The notes under the pieces were generated by a model. That model saw only the letters and a program-made list of their open reading frames with translations, did not search any database and was not told where the DNA came from. Made by a program: the position numbers and the translations under genes. Below, piece by piece: positions 32,145-44,448 of a stretch of DNA of 64,000 nucleotides (within the stretch, counting starts at the first letter, position 1; every line of letters begins with the position of its first letter). The stretch is from assembly GCA_963920635.1 (NCBI GenBank), contig OY987298.1:64501949-64565948 (forward strand), given 5' to 3'. This DNA is from Pseudeuparius sepicola. Its lineage: Eukaryota > Arthropoda > Insecta > Coleoptera > Anthribidae.

Positions 32145-34540
32145 TACAGGGTGACCCATTTCAAATGGAAGCGCCCCCATAACTTTTTTGTTTTTTGTCC
32201 GATTTTAACCGTTTTTTTTTTCTAAAAATAGGCCACAAAAAACTCTATTTCGGCACAAAATTTCAAAGCCGTACTTCAATTTTCAAGGCCTATTATGATT
32301 TTTTTTCTTGCGAAAAAATCACGAAAATTATTTAGCGATTCTTTTATCTAAAAACTGACAATGTTATTGGATTCGGGACTATTTAAAATGAGTTTGTGCT
32401 AAGCTTCATAAAAAATAGCTATTATTAAAAATACTACAAAATAATTAATATTGAAAATTTAAGAATCTGACTGCCCCCGTAGCAAGTTTATTTTTGATAC
32501 GATTGCCCCCAAACTTTATTCCTACTCTTTGAACCCAACAAACCGTCGTTTTAAAAGTATTTTGGTAGCTGGTTTCAATTTAAAGAAAAAAAAAACAAGG
32601 GAAAAAATTATTGAATATTTGCGTTTCAATCGGCTAAATAACCAAAGGAATAGCGAATTGCTTAAAAATTTTAAATACAATATATTCTTTATTATTTATT
32701 TTAACAAAAGAAGAAAAGTTCCTAAGAAAATTAGGAAATATTATGCATTTTATGCACCGTATGCCATGGAAACAAAAGAACTCAGGAATTAAACGTCAAA
32801 AATTTATTAGTTACTTCATTTTGTGTAAACATTACGACGACAATAATGGCTAATAATTTAACTTTAAGGAAAAAAAATAGAAATTATTCGCTTATCTGGA
32901 GAGAATGATAGAAGTATACGAGAGGTATGCATAATATTTAACGAAAGGCATCAGGATAGGCCACCAATTGTCAATAGTACAGTTTATAAAATAAATAAAA
33001 TTTTTGATGAGCACGGGACAGTGACAAAACACATTATTAGAAACCAAAATGGAAATATGAGAGGATCCAGAAATTAACAAGTTGTAGTAGATTATTTTCC
33101 AAATAATCCTCGTGCCTCCGTAAGAGATGCTAGTTTAAATTTAACTTTGCCCAGAGATACCATCCGAAGAATTCTTCAAAAACGTAAAATTAAGCCATTT
33201 AAACCGAAGTTCTTGCACACATTGGAAATTGGTGATGAGGAGAAACGTATGGAATTTTGCTTGTGGGCTCAAGGGGAGTATTTACAAAACAGGCGATTTT
33301 TGAAGAATATTCTGTTTAGTGATGAGGCGACCTTTACAACCACAAAATGCTCGACATTGGGCTGTAGAAAATCCCGGATGGATCGTGAATTGCAAGCGCC
33401 AATACTCATTCAAAATTAATGTTTGGTGTGGTGTTTGTTCTCAATGAAAGAATTATTGGACCTTACTTTTTTGAACATAATTTAAATAGCCATTTGTTTC
33501 TAAATTTCTTAAGAAATGAGTTCTGACTGGGATGCAGTGTGGGGAACCTACCATTACAATAAAGAGTGAATTTGCACTTTCAGTTAGATGGATGTTCTGT
33601 ACATAATGGACTGATTGTTAGAGAATGGCTTAATGCAAATTTTCCCAACCGTTGGATTGGAAGAAACAGTCCTCTTATTGAATAGCCACCCCGATCACCC
33701 GACATAACTCCGCTTGACTTTTCTCTATGGGGTGTATTAAAAGAAAAAGTCTATAGGTCGCGTCCTGGCACTGTTGATGTTATGTGTGATAGAATCAGGC
33801 AAGCTTGCACAGAAATTACTCCTGATCAACTACGAAATGTAATGAGGAATATTTACAGACGTTACGAAAAATGTATTCAAAATAATGGTGGACTGATAGA
33901 GATCACAATAATTTAAGAAACCAAAAGCATTTAATTAAAAATGTTCGTAGATAGCATAAATATTAATTTGTTTAATATTTATAAATTTAATAACCAATAC
34001 AAAACAAACGAATAATGCCTTAGTTTTTTTTTTGGAAAATGCATAATAATTCCTAATTTTCTTCTTTTTTTAAATAAATAATAAAGAATGTATTTAAAAT
34101 CCTATTCCTTTGGTTATTTAGCCGATTGAAACAAAATTTTCAATAATTATTTTCCTTGTTTTTTTTTCTTTAAATTGAAACCAGCTACTAACTACACTTT
34201 TAAAACGACAGTTTGTTGGGTTCAAAGAGTAGGAATAAAGTTTGGGGGCAATCGTATTAAAAATAAACTTGCTACGGGGGCAGTCAGATTCTTAAATTTT
34301 CAATATTAATTATTTTGTAGTATTTTTAATAATAGCTATTTTTTTCATGAAACTTAGCACAAACTCATTTTAAATAGTCCCGAATCCAATGACATTGTCA
34401 GTTTTTAGATAAAAGAATCGCTAAATAATTTTCGTGATTTTTTCGCAAGAAAAAAATCATAATAGGCCTTGAAAATTGAAGTACGGCTTTGAAATTTTGT
34501 GCCGAAATAGAGTTTGTTGTGGCCTATCTTTAGAACAACT
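32145..34540 (+). mobile_element. mariner-type element with ~0.5-kb inverted repeats, right end truncated
   Basis: TA at 32,145, then CAGGGTGACCCATTTCAAAT. The left repeat (to about 32,745) is mirrored at 34,095-34,536, including GGGGGCAGTCAGATTCTTAA and AAACTTTATTCCTACTCTTT. The right copy stops at CTATCTTTAGAA, so the outermost ~75 bp are missing and no flanking TA can be confirmed on that side. A broken transposase lies between the repeats. Confidence 0.85.
32880..33917 (+). pseudogene. mariner-superfamily transposase pseudogene
   Basis: The order of recognisable pieces is a helix-turn-helix region (NPRASVRDASLNL, DTIRRILQKRKI), FSDEATF with the first catalytic Asp near 33,317, LDGCSVHNG near 33,585, and SPDITPLDFSLWG near 33,697 with the third acidic residue. 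The tail is RNIYRRYEKCIQNNGGLIEI. An in-frame stop at about 33,077, a frameshift after 33,330 and stops near 33,525 and 33,690 break it. The N-terminus resembles insect DUF4817-related proteins. It lies in the correct orientation between the inverted repeats; not functional. Confidence 0.85.
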
Positions 34541-37321
34541 CGACGATCAAGTTCGTCTTCGTAAGATTGAGAACAGTGGTTCGCGGTAGTTCCCATTCCC
34601 ATTATAATTCAATCATACAGGCACATGCTTTCAGGAAACCGCTACAACTGTAAATTTGTAGGCCGACAACTAAGAATTATAAAGATGGCCCCACACAAGA
34701 AACGACAAAATCTATCTGCAGGAAAAGAGGAAGGAATTTAGTGAAATATAGATCAGAAGAAATAATTCACAATTTTCCATTAAATTATGCACTAGGGACA
34801 TGAAATTATTTTCTTATGGAAGTCCTATATAGATACTACTAGTATAAATATACCTTTCTATCGCATTATGAAGGTATTATCGTATGTATAAATAATAAAT
34901 AATTTGCATAACTGCCAAAGGTATATTTTTTAAATAAAAATCTAAATTATGCACAAGCAGATTTATTAATTACTGAACTATTTACTGAAATTGACAGTAA
35001 CAGTCGGAAAACTTCAGGCAAGTTTCAGAACAATAAATGCTATTTTTGTTACAATTGTCGCCGGTGTCCCCTACCTATTTTATGTAACATCTTTAGATTT
35101 TATAATCCAACTTAAAATATTATGTCGAAATATCTAAAAGAATAAAAAACGACAGACCTGTGATACCTATGAAAAACGCTCCTTTATAATAATACTAATC
35201 TTATGAGACCGCCATTGTGCCAAAAGCGTACCTTTTAATAATATCCTATATCTCTACCTCTGGAACCGACAATTATAAAAATAGCCTAATTCTAGGTCTA
35301 CCAAAAAATTGATCAATCATTCTGGGATAATAACACCCTTCAGAGACATATAAATTCCGAGGTTTCTCGAAGACACCCGACATACATTATTGTAATTAGT
35401 AAACAGAAACAGATATTCTTCGTACTCAGTGGGCTTGAAACCGTTTAAAGGGATACCTCTTAAATCGGCCCAGATGTCTATAATAATCTATTACAGCTAT
35501 AATTTACCAAATAGTGCTAATTGGCAGTTGTAGGTACGGTGAGTCAGACTGCAGACCTGTCATTTTAAAGATGCTTGGCAATCGCTCATAGGGACCCTCC
35601 GGCTTTCATCAAGACCTCATTTTTTGTTGGGCATGATCCAATAACTGACAGCACCGTTTGGTTATTCTGTGCTGACAGGTAGTGAAGTAAATGTATTGAA
35701 GTAAGTAGGTATATGGATAGTTATCATGTTTGTAACCAGTATTGTTATGTTCCTATTGTCTTGTCTAATTTTAGCTTGGGGACTTTTAATTTGAATATCT
35801 AACTTGACGGGGATTCTAAATAGGTTATAAAGAAAGGAATTAAATATCCACAGTTTACAGCAAAGCGAACTTCGGTCGAACGCTCGTGCTAGCGTTCGCT
35901 GGGGTTCGCCGATGATGTTCGTTTGGTGTAAACGCAATTTTCGACTAATTTTTTACCTCAAAATAATTATTAACAGGGGATGTCACAGCTAGAAAAATTT
36001 TGTCAGTAAGCGATATGTTATTTTTTTCTTATCTATATTTTACTCGGAAGTGTCCAAAATCATCGAATAATGACACTAATGATGTACCAGCAGATGTCTG
36101 GGAGTCTAGAGCTGCCGTCGCTGTAGAAACAATGTTCATATATTAATTTATATATATATATATATTTCCTGTGTTCCTTGGATTACGTACAGCTGAACTA
36201 ACGATAACATTTTCAAGATTTTAAAATGAGAAATTTTGCTTCTACCATTTCTCGGTTTCATTTATTTTGTTCATAGATGTAAGCCCACGGCTCGTGTTGC
36301 AGAAAGCAATTATTACATTTCGCATACAACTGGTTCTTGGGGGTATGCGTGCTGATAATAGATGGTAGGGGAAAAACTGAACAGAAATGGCTTGAATAAA
36401 GACGTAAAACCTGTACCGACAAAGAGCCAACAATCGCCACCGCATTTTAACGGACGTTGAGGAGGCGACGGTGCTACAAAATGTATACCTGTGCATATAC
36501 AGGAGTATTTAGTCAGGGTGTAAAAAAAAATTATTATTGTGATAGGTATTGCCCGAAACAATTCTATTATAATAAATTAACTCGCGAACCGAAAACACAA
36601 TGTATTATCCGCTAAAATAAGCACATATGCTTAATAAACTAAACATCACCTCAAAAACGCTTGTTTCTTCATATGTAGAGCGTATTGAAATTTTTCCATA
36701 TTTTTTTAATTTCTTTCGAACCCGTGTAGGAATTTCAACCCAATTTAGTACACATTATGCATGGGTGGGTTGCGGTTTTGTGCAATAATTTGGCCCCATT
36801 CAGATGGCCAGCGGCGTATATATAAATAATATAGATTATTGTAAAAAAAAAAACTAGCACGGCCCTGTGCAAAACGAAGAATGTTGTCTTTTTTTGTTAG
36901 CTCATTCAATTTGGAACAAAAAGCGCCTTTTAGTATTTTTTATATCTGGTAGGTACAGTTTTTTCGTAATTTCGGATTTTTTAAACAACTTCAAAAGAGA
37001 TTAAATAATGCTGGCATTTAAAATAAAGCAAATAACAATTTATTGTTTAAGGTGGCAACTAAACATTGCTTGGGTAATGCATTTTCTAATTTGCCAGTAC
37101 ACTTTTTTTTCTTTAAAAGTTTTTCTAAATTTTTTGATAATAATTGAAATTGGCATAACTACGCTATAAGCGCCCTCAAGCGAGCTAAGTACAAACTATT
37201 GGGAAGGCTTTGCTAAGTACAAGGGGGAGCAGAGTTTCCAGGCCCTGGGTCTTTATGCTAGACTAGTGGTATAATTCCTTCACCTTCACTCAATGGTGGT
37301 ACCCACACCCAGTAGGTATAT
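34541..37321. other. 2.8 kb without a recognisable gene
   Basis: AT-rich. A (TA)n run lies at 36,150-36,168 and an imperfect hairpin at 35,850-35,934. Short frames, including one of 91 codons on the minus strand, show no motifs. Confidence 0.5.
35850..35934. repeat. imperfect 85-bp hairpin
   Basis: GTTTACAGCAAAGCGAAC is answered by GTTCGTTTGGTGTAAAC; the inner part pairs GCGAAC(TTCGGTC)GAACGCTCGTG with AGCGTTCGC. It could be a minimal MITE; no target duplication was established. Confidence 0.5.
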
Positions 37322-38230
37322 GTATTTGATAATTTGAATAATTTAGACGTAGAACAACAAATTAATTTGGGTACCCCTCAAGGCAGTATCGTAGGACCTC
37401 TAATTTTTTTTCTATATATCGATGATCTTCCAAGGTCGGTGCCCTGTGGTCGGGTTCTGATGTTTGCCGATGAATCAACAATTGTAGTAGCCGACAATGA
37501 TCCCCAAAGTTTACTAATGAAAATTCATACGGTAATAACAGAGTTCCAGAAATGATGTGCACACAACAACTTAATTGTAAACAGGGACAAGACGATAAAA
37601 ATAAATGTAAACCACGCAAGAGCGTTGCATCATTTCACCCTTCCTGATGGTAGTTGGTAGTAAATCGATGCCATATGCTCTAAGCTAAACTCGTGTTGAC
37701 TCAATTTGAGAAATAATTTCTCAACTAGTGTGCTTCCATCATTATATTACTCTATGGCATTCTTTATAATAAGATACCACATTTGCACAGCACATGGGGT
37801 CATTCCACTGGCGCATCTCGGGTTTTTGTAGCGCAAAAGACTATAATCAGACTGATTTTTGGCCTTAAATACTTGGAATCTTGTAGAACGACGTTCAAAA
37901 GAAAAAACATTTTAATAACTGTTCCTTTCTTTATTTGTATACCGTTCTTTGGTACGTACCTATATAAAAATAAGTCCACTTTCGTACATAGGTCAGACAT
38001 ACACAGCCATAATATACGATCATACAGTTAGTTATATACATTTACCGTCCATCAACCATATGTTTTATAAAAAATCACTTTATTATGCTGGTTCGCTCTA
38101 TTATAATAATTTACCAAAAGATGTAAACAAATTGTAGTACACTTCAAAAATTTAAATTGAATTGCACCTAAGGAGGTACTTAATTACAAATTATTTTTAT
38201 AGCATATTAGAATTTTTGAATTCTTAAATA
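37322..38230 (+). pseudogene. LINE reverse-transcriptase fragment (jockey/CR1-like)
   Basis: Reads GTPQGSIVGPLIFFLYIDDL and then FADEST where FADDT is expected; the catalytic YxDD Asp pair is therefore altered. A stop at 37,553 and a deletion follow. Downstream frames give RLIFGLKYLESCRT, FVYKNKS-like text, HNIRSYS, LYYNNLPKDVN and LEFLNS, the usual C-terminal order of these LINE ORF2 proteins. 5'-truncated, with several frameshifts and no clear tail. Non-functional. Confidence 0.82.
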
Positions 38231-39356
38231 CAAAATGCATATTTGTACTTTTATTGTAAATTTATTTTTAAAATGTAGACATTTGGTGTTAACGTTAATT
38301 TCTGACCTGTTCTACCTAGTCATTGTTACTAGCCTTGGAATGTATAATGTTCTTTTTTTCAGGTAAACGTCTGGTGTTTTATTAGAATTTTGTATTTTTG
38401 TTGGCGTATTTAATAATCATTTATTTTAAGTTTTTTTATTTAATTTCATTTTTGTTATTGTTTTTAATATGTTTTTGTTGTTTCTTATTATTTGCCATTG
38501 ATTTAAAAATCACTGTACCTATACGGGAACCCGAAATTAATCCTTTAGTGGTCATTTGATGAGTAAAAATTAAACGACCAGCAATGTTTCAAGTTTAAAA
38601 AGCCTTTAATGATATCTGGAACTCTGGAAATCAGTACTCTGGAACTCTGGATCTATGGTTGACCTCTCGAACTCTGGTACTCTGGATCTCTGGAACTCGC
38701 TTCTTCTTCTTCTATAACTTTTCTTCTTTCATTTTTCTTTTTTCTTCTTTCATTTTTCTTTTTTCTTCTTTAATTTTTCTTCTATAGCTTTTCTTTTGCC
38801 TTTAATTTTCCATCTTCACATTTTCCCTGAAAGGGTGGACTGGGACTCTTCTTTCTTTTTCGGAAAACTACGGAAAATTTCACCACGGCCGTCGCCAAAT
38901 TGTTATATCGCCCAGTGAAGCTGACTGTTTTATTTGATAAATGACACTGTACACAGTGTACACTTAATAAATATTACTTATAAAAATATATGTGGTGGGG
39001 GTCTAGGATTTATAGGAAGGCTAAGAGCTGATGCCTCAAGGAAGACAAAAAAGTCTTATGGGTCCTTAGAATTTTTAGTGGTAAACATACCTAGTTGTCA
39101 AACTAAAATGTAACTCTAAGATTTAGTTGCAGTCTGAAAAAAAGAAGTGTCAAATAATTAGTAAATAAGGTCACTGAGATGGGGTGTAACATCCATGAGA
39201 TTATTATTTAATCAATCACTTTCTGTGGAACGTCCCTCAAGGGAAATCTATACAAAATAAAGTAGTCAATAGTATTATTCTGACAGTAACAAATTAACTG
39301 TAATCAATTTCAAAACTTGCCACTAAAAACGCCAAAAATCCTGGTCGCCCCTATAC
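38231..39356. repeat. simple repeats and gene-free DNA
   Basis: 38,615-38,697 iterates CTCTGGAACT/CTCTGGATCT, and 38,698-38,810 is a pyrimidine tract of TTCTTCTTTCATTTTTCTTT units. The rest, including TGTTATATCGCCCAGTGAAG at 38,908 (which looks like an LTR start but has no partner), holds nothing I can support. Confidence 0.6.
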
Positions 39357-39712
39357 AGGGTTAACTATCACTTAGTACAAAAAATTTTACCAAGTGCGCA
39401 GGGTGGCTTAAGAAAACATAGAAAAATATTTTTAGATTTTTTACGATCTTTAAAAAAAGGGTATAAAAACCCCAATTTTCCCTCTAAATCTTCGCCTATA
39501 ATTACGTCATCCAGTATGGCTTCGGAACGTACTGTCAGCTTAGAAGTGATTTTTCGCGGTGCTGTCGTTGTTTTAAGAAGGATGAACATACCTTTTTACT
39601 CAAACAAATTAAAAATACATAAATAACAATCGATTTGAATCTGTACATCCGCAGCCCTGCTAGATTTACCCGAGGTTTGCCTGGATTCACCTTGCCTTAG
39701 TTTGAAATTTGA
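39357..39712 (-). repeat. dispersed repeat D, copy 2 (uninterrupted)
   Basis: Reverse complement of 8,148-8,564, without the MITE that splits copy 1. Its outer end, GGTTAACTATCACTTAGTAC, is shared with the repeats at 6,845 and 42,925, suggesting this is a terminal repeat. Confidence 0.85.
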
Positions 39713-40282
39713 AAACAGAAAACAGGATATGAACCCTTGAGCTCAGTCCCAAGGATAGGTAATCCTGAATCCCTACGCGTTTTTTGTTTTTGCATTTTCA
39801 CATAGCTGCACCAAGTAAGTACAAAACTACGTACACATTTCTCGCGAAACCACGAAAATTTCGGTAGGATCAAATTCGACATACCGCGATATCGTAGGGA
39901 TGGCGGGGCGGACTGACAGACCAGAAAACTGGGCACAAAACGCACAAAACAGTAGCAGTAGCAGTAATTTTGCGTAATAATTATCGATATCGATGTCAAT
40001 GTTAGATTAGTTGATTGCGTTTTCAAAAAAATAATTTTCATAAGAAAACTTATTGAAAATCTATCTAAAGTAAACAAAAAGAAGTCTGTGATTTCTTAAT
40101 GCAGGCGTTATTGGATTGAACGCTTTGCAATACAAAGACTGAACGTCGATGTGTATCGAATTGATGCACTTGTCTTGTTCGACGTCGCATCTCTAACACC
40201 AGTGTCACACTTCACACTAGTTGCGCTAGTTGCCCGCGGAGGGCGTTTGCGAATTTAACCTCGCTTTATTTCCCAGCGTCTT
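39713..40282. other. no recognisable gene
   Basis: Frames on both strands without motifs. A (AGTAGC)n-like GCAGTAGCAGTA run lies near 39,950. Confidence 0.45.
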
Positions 40283-40734
40283 TATGAAAATGCCGGAGTA
40301 TTCGAACGCCGAGTTCACGAACATGGTGGTTGGGGGATATGCAATGAAAGTGCATATCGAGCTGCTGCAGAATACCGTATTCATTTTCCCAATAGGGCAA
40401 ATATGCCAAATCCACGTACCTTTGTGAACGTTATACAACGTTTGCGAAACACTGGTGTACACTGTCCTCCAAAAAGTTCGCACCATAGGGGGAAAATTTT
40501 TAATTAACGTAATAACATTTAAAAAAATATATCGCCAAAAATGGGTTTAGTTGTTAAAATATCAAAAAGTTTTACTTGAAAAAGTTGTTTGTTTTTCAAT
40601 TTTACGTAAGTACACTAAATTTGAACGCTCTACTAAAATATTTAGTTTTTTGCCAATTTTTATTATTCATGAAATTTCTGAAAATTTTAAGAACTCGAAA
40701 CTTCGTAACAACTATTTTAAATCACTAGCTTTAT

Positions 40735-40844
40735 CATGGAGAGAATAGAAGCAATTGTTTTTATTTGACAGTTTGATAACAGTTTGATAACAGTCAAATA
40801 AAAACAACTGTCAAATAAAAACCATTGCTTCTATTCTCTCCATG
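40735..40844. mobile_element. 110-bp hairpin inside element E
   Basis: CATGGAGAGAATAGAAGCAA pairs with the complement ending CTCTCCATG. The stem of about 42 bp continues through TTTTTATTTGACAGTT, with a short direct repeat (GTTTGATAACA twice) as the loop. The related copy of E near 62,620 lacks it. Confidence 0.8.
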
Positions 40845-41079
40845 GCCTACTCATCAATATCGATTAATGTGAAATTATACTTAAAGGTAATAATTATTAT
40901 TTGTTCCATAAAAGTCAAGAAGTTTTCTAAAATTCAAATACAGTTTTGTTGTAATTTAATACATTTAGTTAAGTTTCCCTAGCCAGCTCAGCTGGCACAA
41001 AAAACTTATTTAAAGTTACGGGTTCTATGGGCAAGTCGATACTTACCGAACTTTAAGCTCAGGAAAAAATGATGTGAAT

Positions 41080-41728
41080 CTCTGGTTGTGCCAGAATTAA
41101 GTTATTGTGATATATTGTATTTCCCATGTCTAGACCAGCAAGCAAAAAATAGACTTCAAATTATACAAAATAATTTTGTACGCTTAGTGTGTGGCCTAAA
41201 AAAATTTGATCATGTTTCAGGGAAATATACAATGTTGAAGTGGTTAAAGATAAACAGTCTAGTAAAACATCATTTTTTGGTTTTTATACATAGGTTATTA
41301 ATCGCTTCGAAACCCGACTATCTGAAGAAAAATCTAATATTCAATGGTACTATACATGATATAGCAATTAGCGACCGAAACATTATGAGAGTTCCGCAGC
41401 ACAGCATGACTTTGTTCCAGCGAAGTTTTTCATATAATGCAGTAATTTTGTATAATTCACTTGACAATAGATACAAAGACATGTCCTTATCACGTTTTCG
41501 ACAAAGTATTAAGACACTTTTGCTTGCTGATCTAAATATTTAAATGCTTAGAATTATTTTATCCTTATTGATTTGTGAGTTAAATTGGAACATCAAAATG
41601 CAAATGAACCAAATGGATGAGTGTAAGAGTAGCAAATAATGCTAAACTTCGCCATTTTGGTTTCTTACTTTTTGCTAAATAATGTAATATACATTTTTCT
41701 CCTGTATATGTACATTACAAATAAAGAC

Positions 41729-41760
<32 letters not shown>

Positions 41761-41770
41761 AATAATAATA
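41080..41770 (+). mobile_element. 5'-truncated LINE with (ATT)n tail
   Basis: Only the C-terminal part of ORF2 and the 3' end remain. The open frame 41,088-41,543 ends at TAA; a 3' untranslated region ends AATAAAGACGTTATTATTAT and runs into (TTA)n at 41,728-41,758. 5' truncation plus a simple-repeat tail is typical of target-primed LINE insertion. It lies inside element E. Confidence 0.85.
41088..41543 (+). pseudogene. C-terminal fragment of a LINE ORF2 (reverse transcriptase tail)
   Basis: The 151-codon frame reads LSYCDILYFPCLDQQAKNRL, QNNFVRLVCGLKKFDHVS, LLIASKPDYL and FQRSFSYNAVILYNSLDN, a conserved order in the region after the reverse-transcriptase thumb of jockey-like LINEs. The frame is uninterrupted, so this insertion is young relative to its neighbours, but it lacks endonuclease and catalytic domains and cannot move itself. 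Confidence 0.85.
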
Positions 41771-42770
41771 CAAATACCTAATATTGAAATAACTACAGCA
41801 AATGTTCAAAAACTTTCAAATTCTTAGCATTTGCTTGAAACTAAATGTCAAATACTTAATAAGTCCTCTTAAGTGTGATTGTTTACAAAGGTAACTAGAT
41901 CATTATGCCACTAATGTTTAATATGAGTGGGTTCGTGGTACGAAGTGGTTCGAATTAATTTACAAGTTAACTGTAGGCAAAAAAGTTCTGAGCATAATAA
42001 ATGAAACTGGTTGGCACAAGTGGCTCTCTTTGGCGGTTGTGGATACTGCACTATAACATAATTATGTGACATAATTATCTATGAACGTGTGCAAAAGATC
42101 ATTAAAATCGATCAAGCCGTTTGAAAGATATAGCAAAAAACGAAATTTTGGGGCCCCTTTTAAGGGCCCGTGGGGCCCTTAATATAAAGCTTTGAACGAA
42201 AAGAAAAAACACCGGTCACTTTATTTTTGGAGTAGAATACCGCTGTGCTACGGGTGGCATTTGTTTTTGAATAACCCTGTATAAAAATTGGCAAAAAAAA
42301 CTAAATATTTTAGTAGAGCGTTCAAATTTAGTACACCTACGTGAAATTGAAAAACAAGCAACTTTTTCAAGTAAAACTTTTTGATATTTTAACAACTAAA
42401 CCCATTTTTGGCGATACATTTTTTTAAATGTCATTTTTGATAATGAAGATAATGAAAGTCACATGACCAAGTTTGAGTGGGTCATTTTTCATCTTTTTTA
42501 AAGCAAAAGGTAACCCAAAATTAAATTCAGAATCAAACATTAATTAAAAATTTCCCCCCTATGGTGCGAACTTTTTGGAGAACACTGTATATGTTGCAAG
42601 CTCGAAGTGGTGGACCTGGAGGGCAAATGAATATGAAAGATGTTGAGGCAGTACTTGATTTGGTGGAAGAGGAACCTTTCATAAGCACTACGGCTATTGC
42701 AAGGAGATTGGGAATATCTCAGAACAAGGCAAGTAAAATAAAACCAATAAAACTGACTGAGAAATTTTAA

Positions 42771-44094
42771 GACACGTCACGCGGGCGTCCATAGGCGGCG
42801 TTTTTTGAGGGGTTTTATACGATTTGAAAAAAAAAAAGGCTTAAGACAAAAATGTTTGAAAATTTATTTTAAGTCTAATTTTTCTTTATCTACCATAAAT
42901 TTTTTTGCACTAAGGGATAGTTAACCCTTTATACACATCATGGGCGCGGATGCTCCTTTTGTGCTGTAAATATTTAAGTAATGTCCGAGGCTGAGCCGCG
43001 GCCGACCTCGCGCCGGGGTGCCGTCACACTTTTACTCCGATATAATCTTCGAATTTATACAATTCCCACAAGAGGCCGACGGGACGGAGGAGAATTCCCA
43101 GCACGGCTGGATGAGCTCAGCAATTATCTCACGGGCGTTTATAGAGATACATCTCGTCTAACAGATAGGTACCTACCGCCGGATTGTGTGAATACAACGG
43201 CGACCCCGCGGGATGGATGACCGAGATTTTTTAATCATGTCGATACAGACGTTATTGGAGGCTTGTAGAGGTGGAGGATCTATTAGGTACAGGTTCAAAC
43301 CACCTATTAGGTAACAGTCATATTTTGACACTTTGACTAAAACACATATTTGAAATTTTTACAAGGATGGTTTATTTAGAATGATTTAAATTGATTAAAA
43401 TGAAATAACTTTAAATCGGTTAGCAACAAAATAGATTAAATTATTTAAAATAAAAGATAAGTTTGAAATTACCAGTTATAAATCAAACAGTTTGTTGTCA
43501 AGTTCAGTTACACTGTACCGGCTTGGTCTACAGATCTTCAATAGGTATGCTGTCATGTCGGTTACTTGGTGTTTGCTCCAGGTGTGGTTGAGAGTGAAAA
43601 GATTTCAGGCGAATTAGACAGTGTTGACCCACAATGTATGCAGTCAGTGACTTCACAACTGTTTGTTTACAATGAAAAATTAAATGAACATTAATAATGA
43701 CTTAATGCATAAATGACTAAACTTATGTTTGAAAGTCTCGAAACACGATTATCTAATTAAATTCCAAAAATATTAAATAACCCTTAACCTATAAATTACA
43801 ACTTGGTTGGACTAATTGCGAATCAAAAATGTTTAAATGAAGCCAAAAATATTTGACAACTATAAAGAGATAACAAGAAAACCGCCAGAACACTACTAGG
43901 TACAAAATACGATAGGTGCACAAAACGAGCCACGGAGGACAGGAAAGGTAGCGATGATTACACCTTGATGTAGGTATATCGGTGCTATTAAAGCGATGAG
44001 GTAAATCGAGCCAAGAAACAAACGTGCCGGGAGGAAAAACAGAACAGCCTAGTTTATAACAAATATGGAACTAATCAAGTAATTTTTTTAATTT
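42771..44094. other. no gene; one dispersed-repeat end
   Basis: 42,850-42,930 is the reverse complement of the repeat at 6,845-6,934. A GC-richer stretch at 42,950-43,260 has a 79-codon frame of no recognisable family. The remainder is AT-rich and featureless. Confidence 0.5.
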
Positions 44095-44448
44095 TACAGG
44101 GTGTCCAGATTTGGTTGTAAATGCTGGGTATCTCGGTTATTTTTAGAGCTAGGGAGTTGCGGTTTTCGCGAACCGTTGCTACTTTTTTGTGAAATGAAAG
44201 ATACCGTAAACAGATTTTTCATAGCCACCTTAGTTTTTAAGATACAGGGCGAAATTGAAAATTTGCGCTTTTGGGGCATACCTCATCGTATCTTGGGAAC
44301 GGTTAATGGTATTGAAATGGCAAAAACTGTATCTTATAGACATTTTCACGTAGAATTCAGTGCCGTATTCAGTTTTTTACTAAAATTGATAGTTTTCGAT
44401 ATATGGAGCAAACTTAGGTTTTTTTAAATGGAACACCCTATTTTCTAC
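44095..44448. mobile_element. probable MITE with CAGGGTG ends
   Basis: TACAGGGTGTCCA at 44,095 and (complemented) AATAGGGTGTTCCA near 44,430 are the only inverted parts. The interior, with ATCTCGGTTATTTTTAGAGC text, resembles the ends of larger elements in the window. Target duplication unclear. Confidence 0.5.

Larger units (their letters stand above)
40458..42589. mobile_element. Tc1-like element E, TA-flanked, containing nested insertions
   Basis: TA at 40,458-40,459 and 42,588-42,589. The ends are CACTGTCCTCCAAAAAGTTC and (complemented) CAGTGTTCTCCAAAAAGTTC. The arms pair further inside (AAACCCATTTTTGGCGATA, CTAAATATTTTAGT...GAACGCTCTACT). The element has no transposase of its own. It received a 110-bp hairpin (40,735-40,844) and a truncated LINE (about 41,080-41,770). 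A second, more damaged copy lies at 60,363-62,700. Confidence 0.87.
40283..42770 (+). pseudogene. DUF4817-related transposase N-terminus, split by a Tc1-like element
   Basis: From ATG 40,283 the frame reads MPEYSNAEFTNMVV. After a two-base shift near 40,332 it gives GICNESAYRAAAEYRIHFPN and FVNVIQRLRNTG, the typical order of the insect DUF4817 helix-turn-helix region (YG...A...Y...FPNR...L..TG). The sequence is then interrupted by the 2.1-kb element at 40,458-42,589. It resumes with ARSGGPGGQMNMKDVEAVLD, FISTTAIARRLGISQNKASK, the second helix-turn-helix. It decays after about 42,770 with no catalytic domain. The two halves fit together in order, but another frameshift is needed, so it was already broken or decayed afterwards. 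Confidence 0.8.

Noticed and set aside
36150..36168. (TA)n run as a regulatory site
   Set aside because: A simple microsatellite in AT-rich DNA with no gene nearby.
38908..39356. TGTTATATCGCCC... as a retrotransposon LTR start
   Set aside because: No matching second LTR, target duplication or gag/pol sequence within the window.
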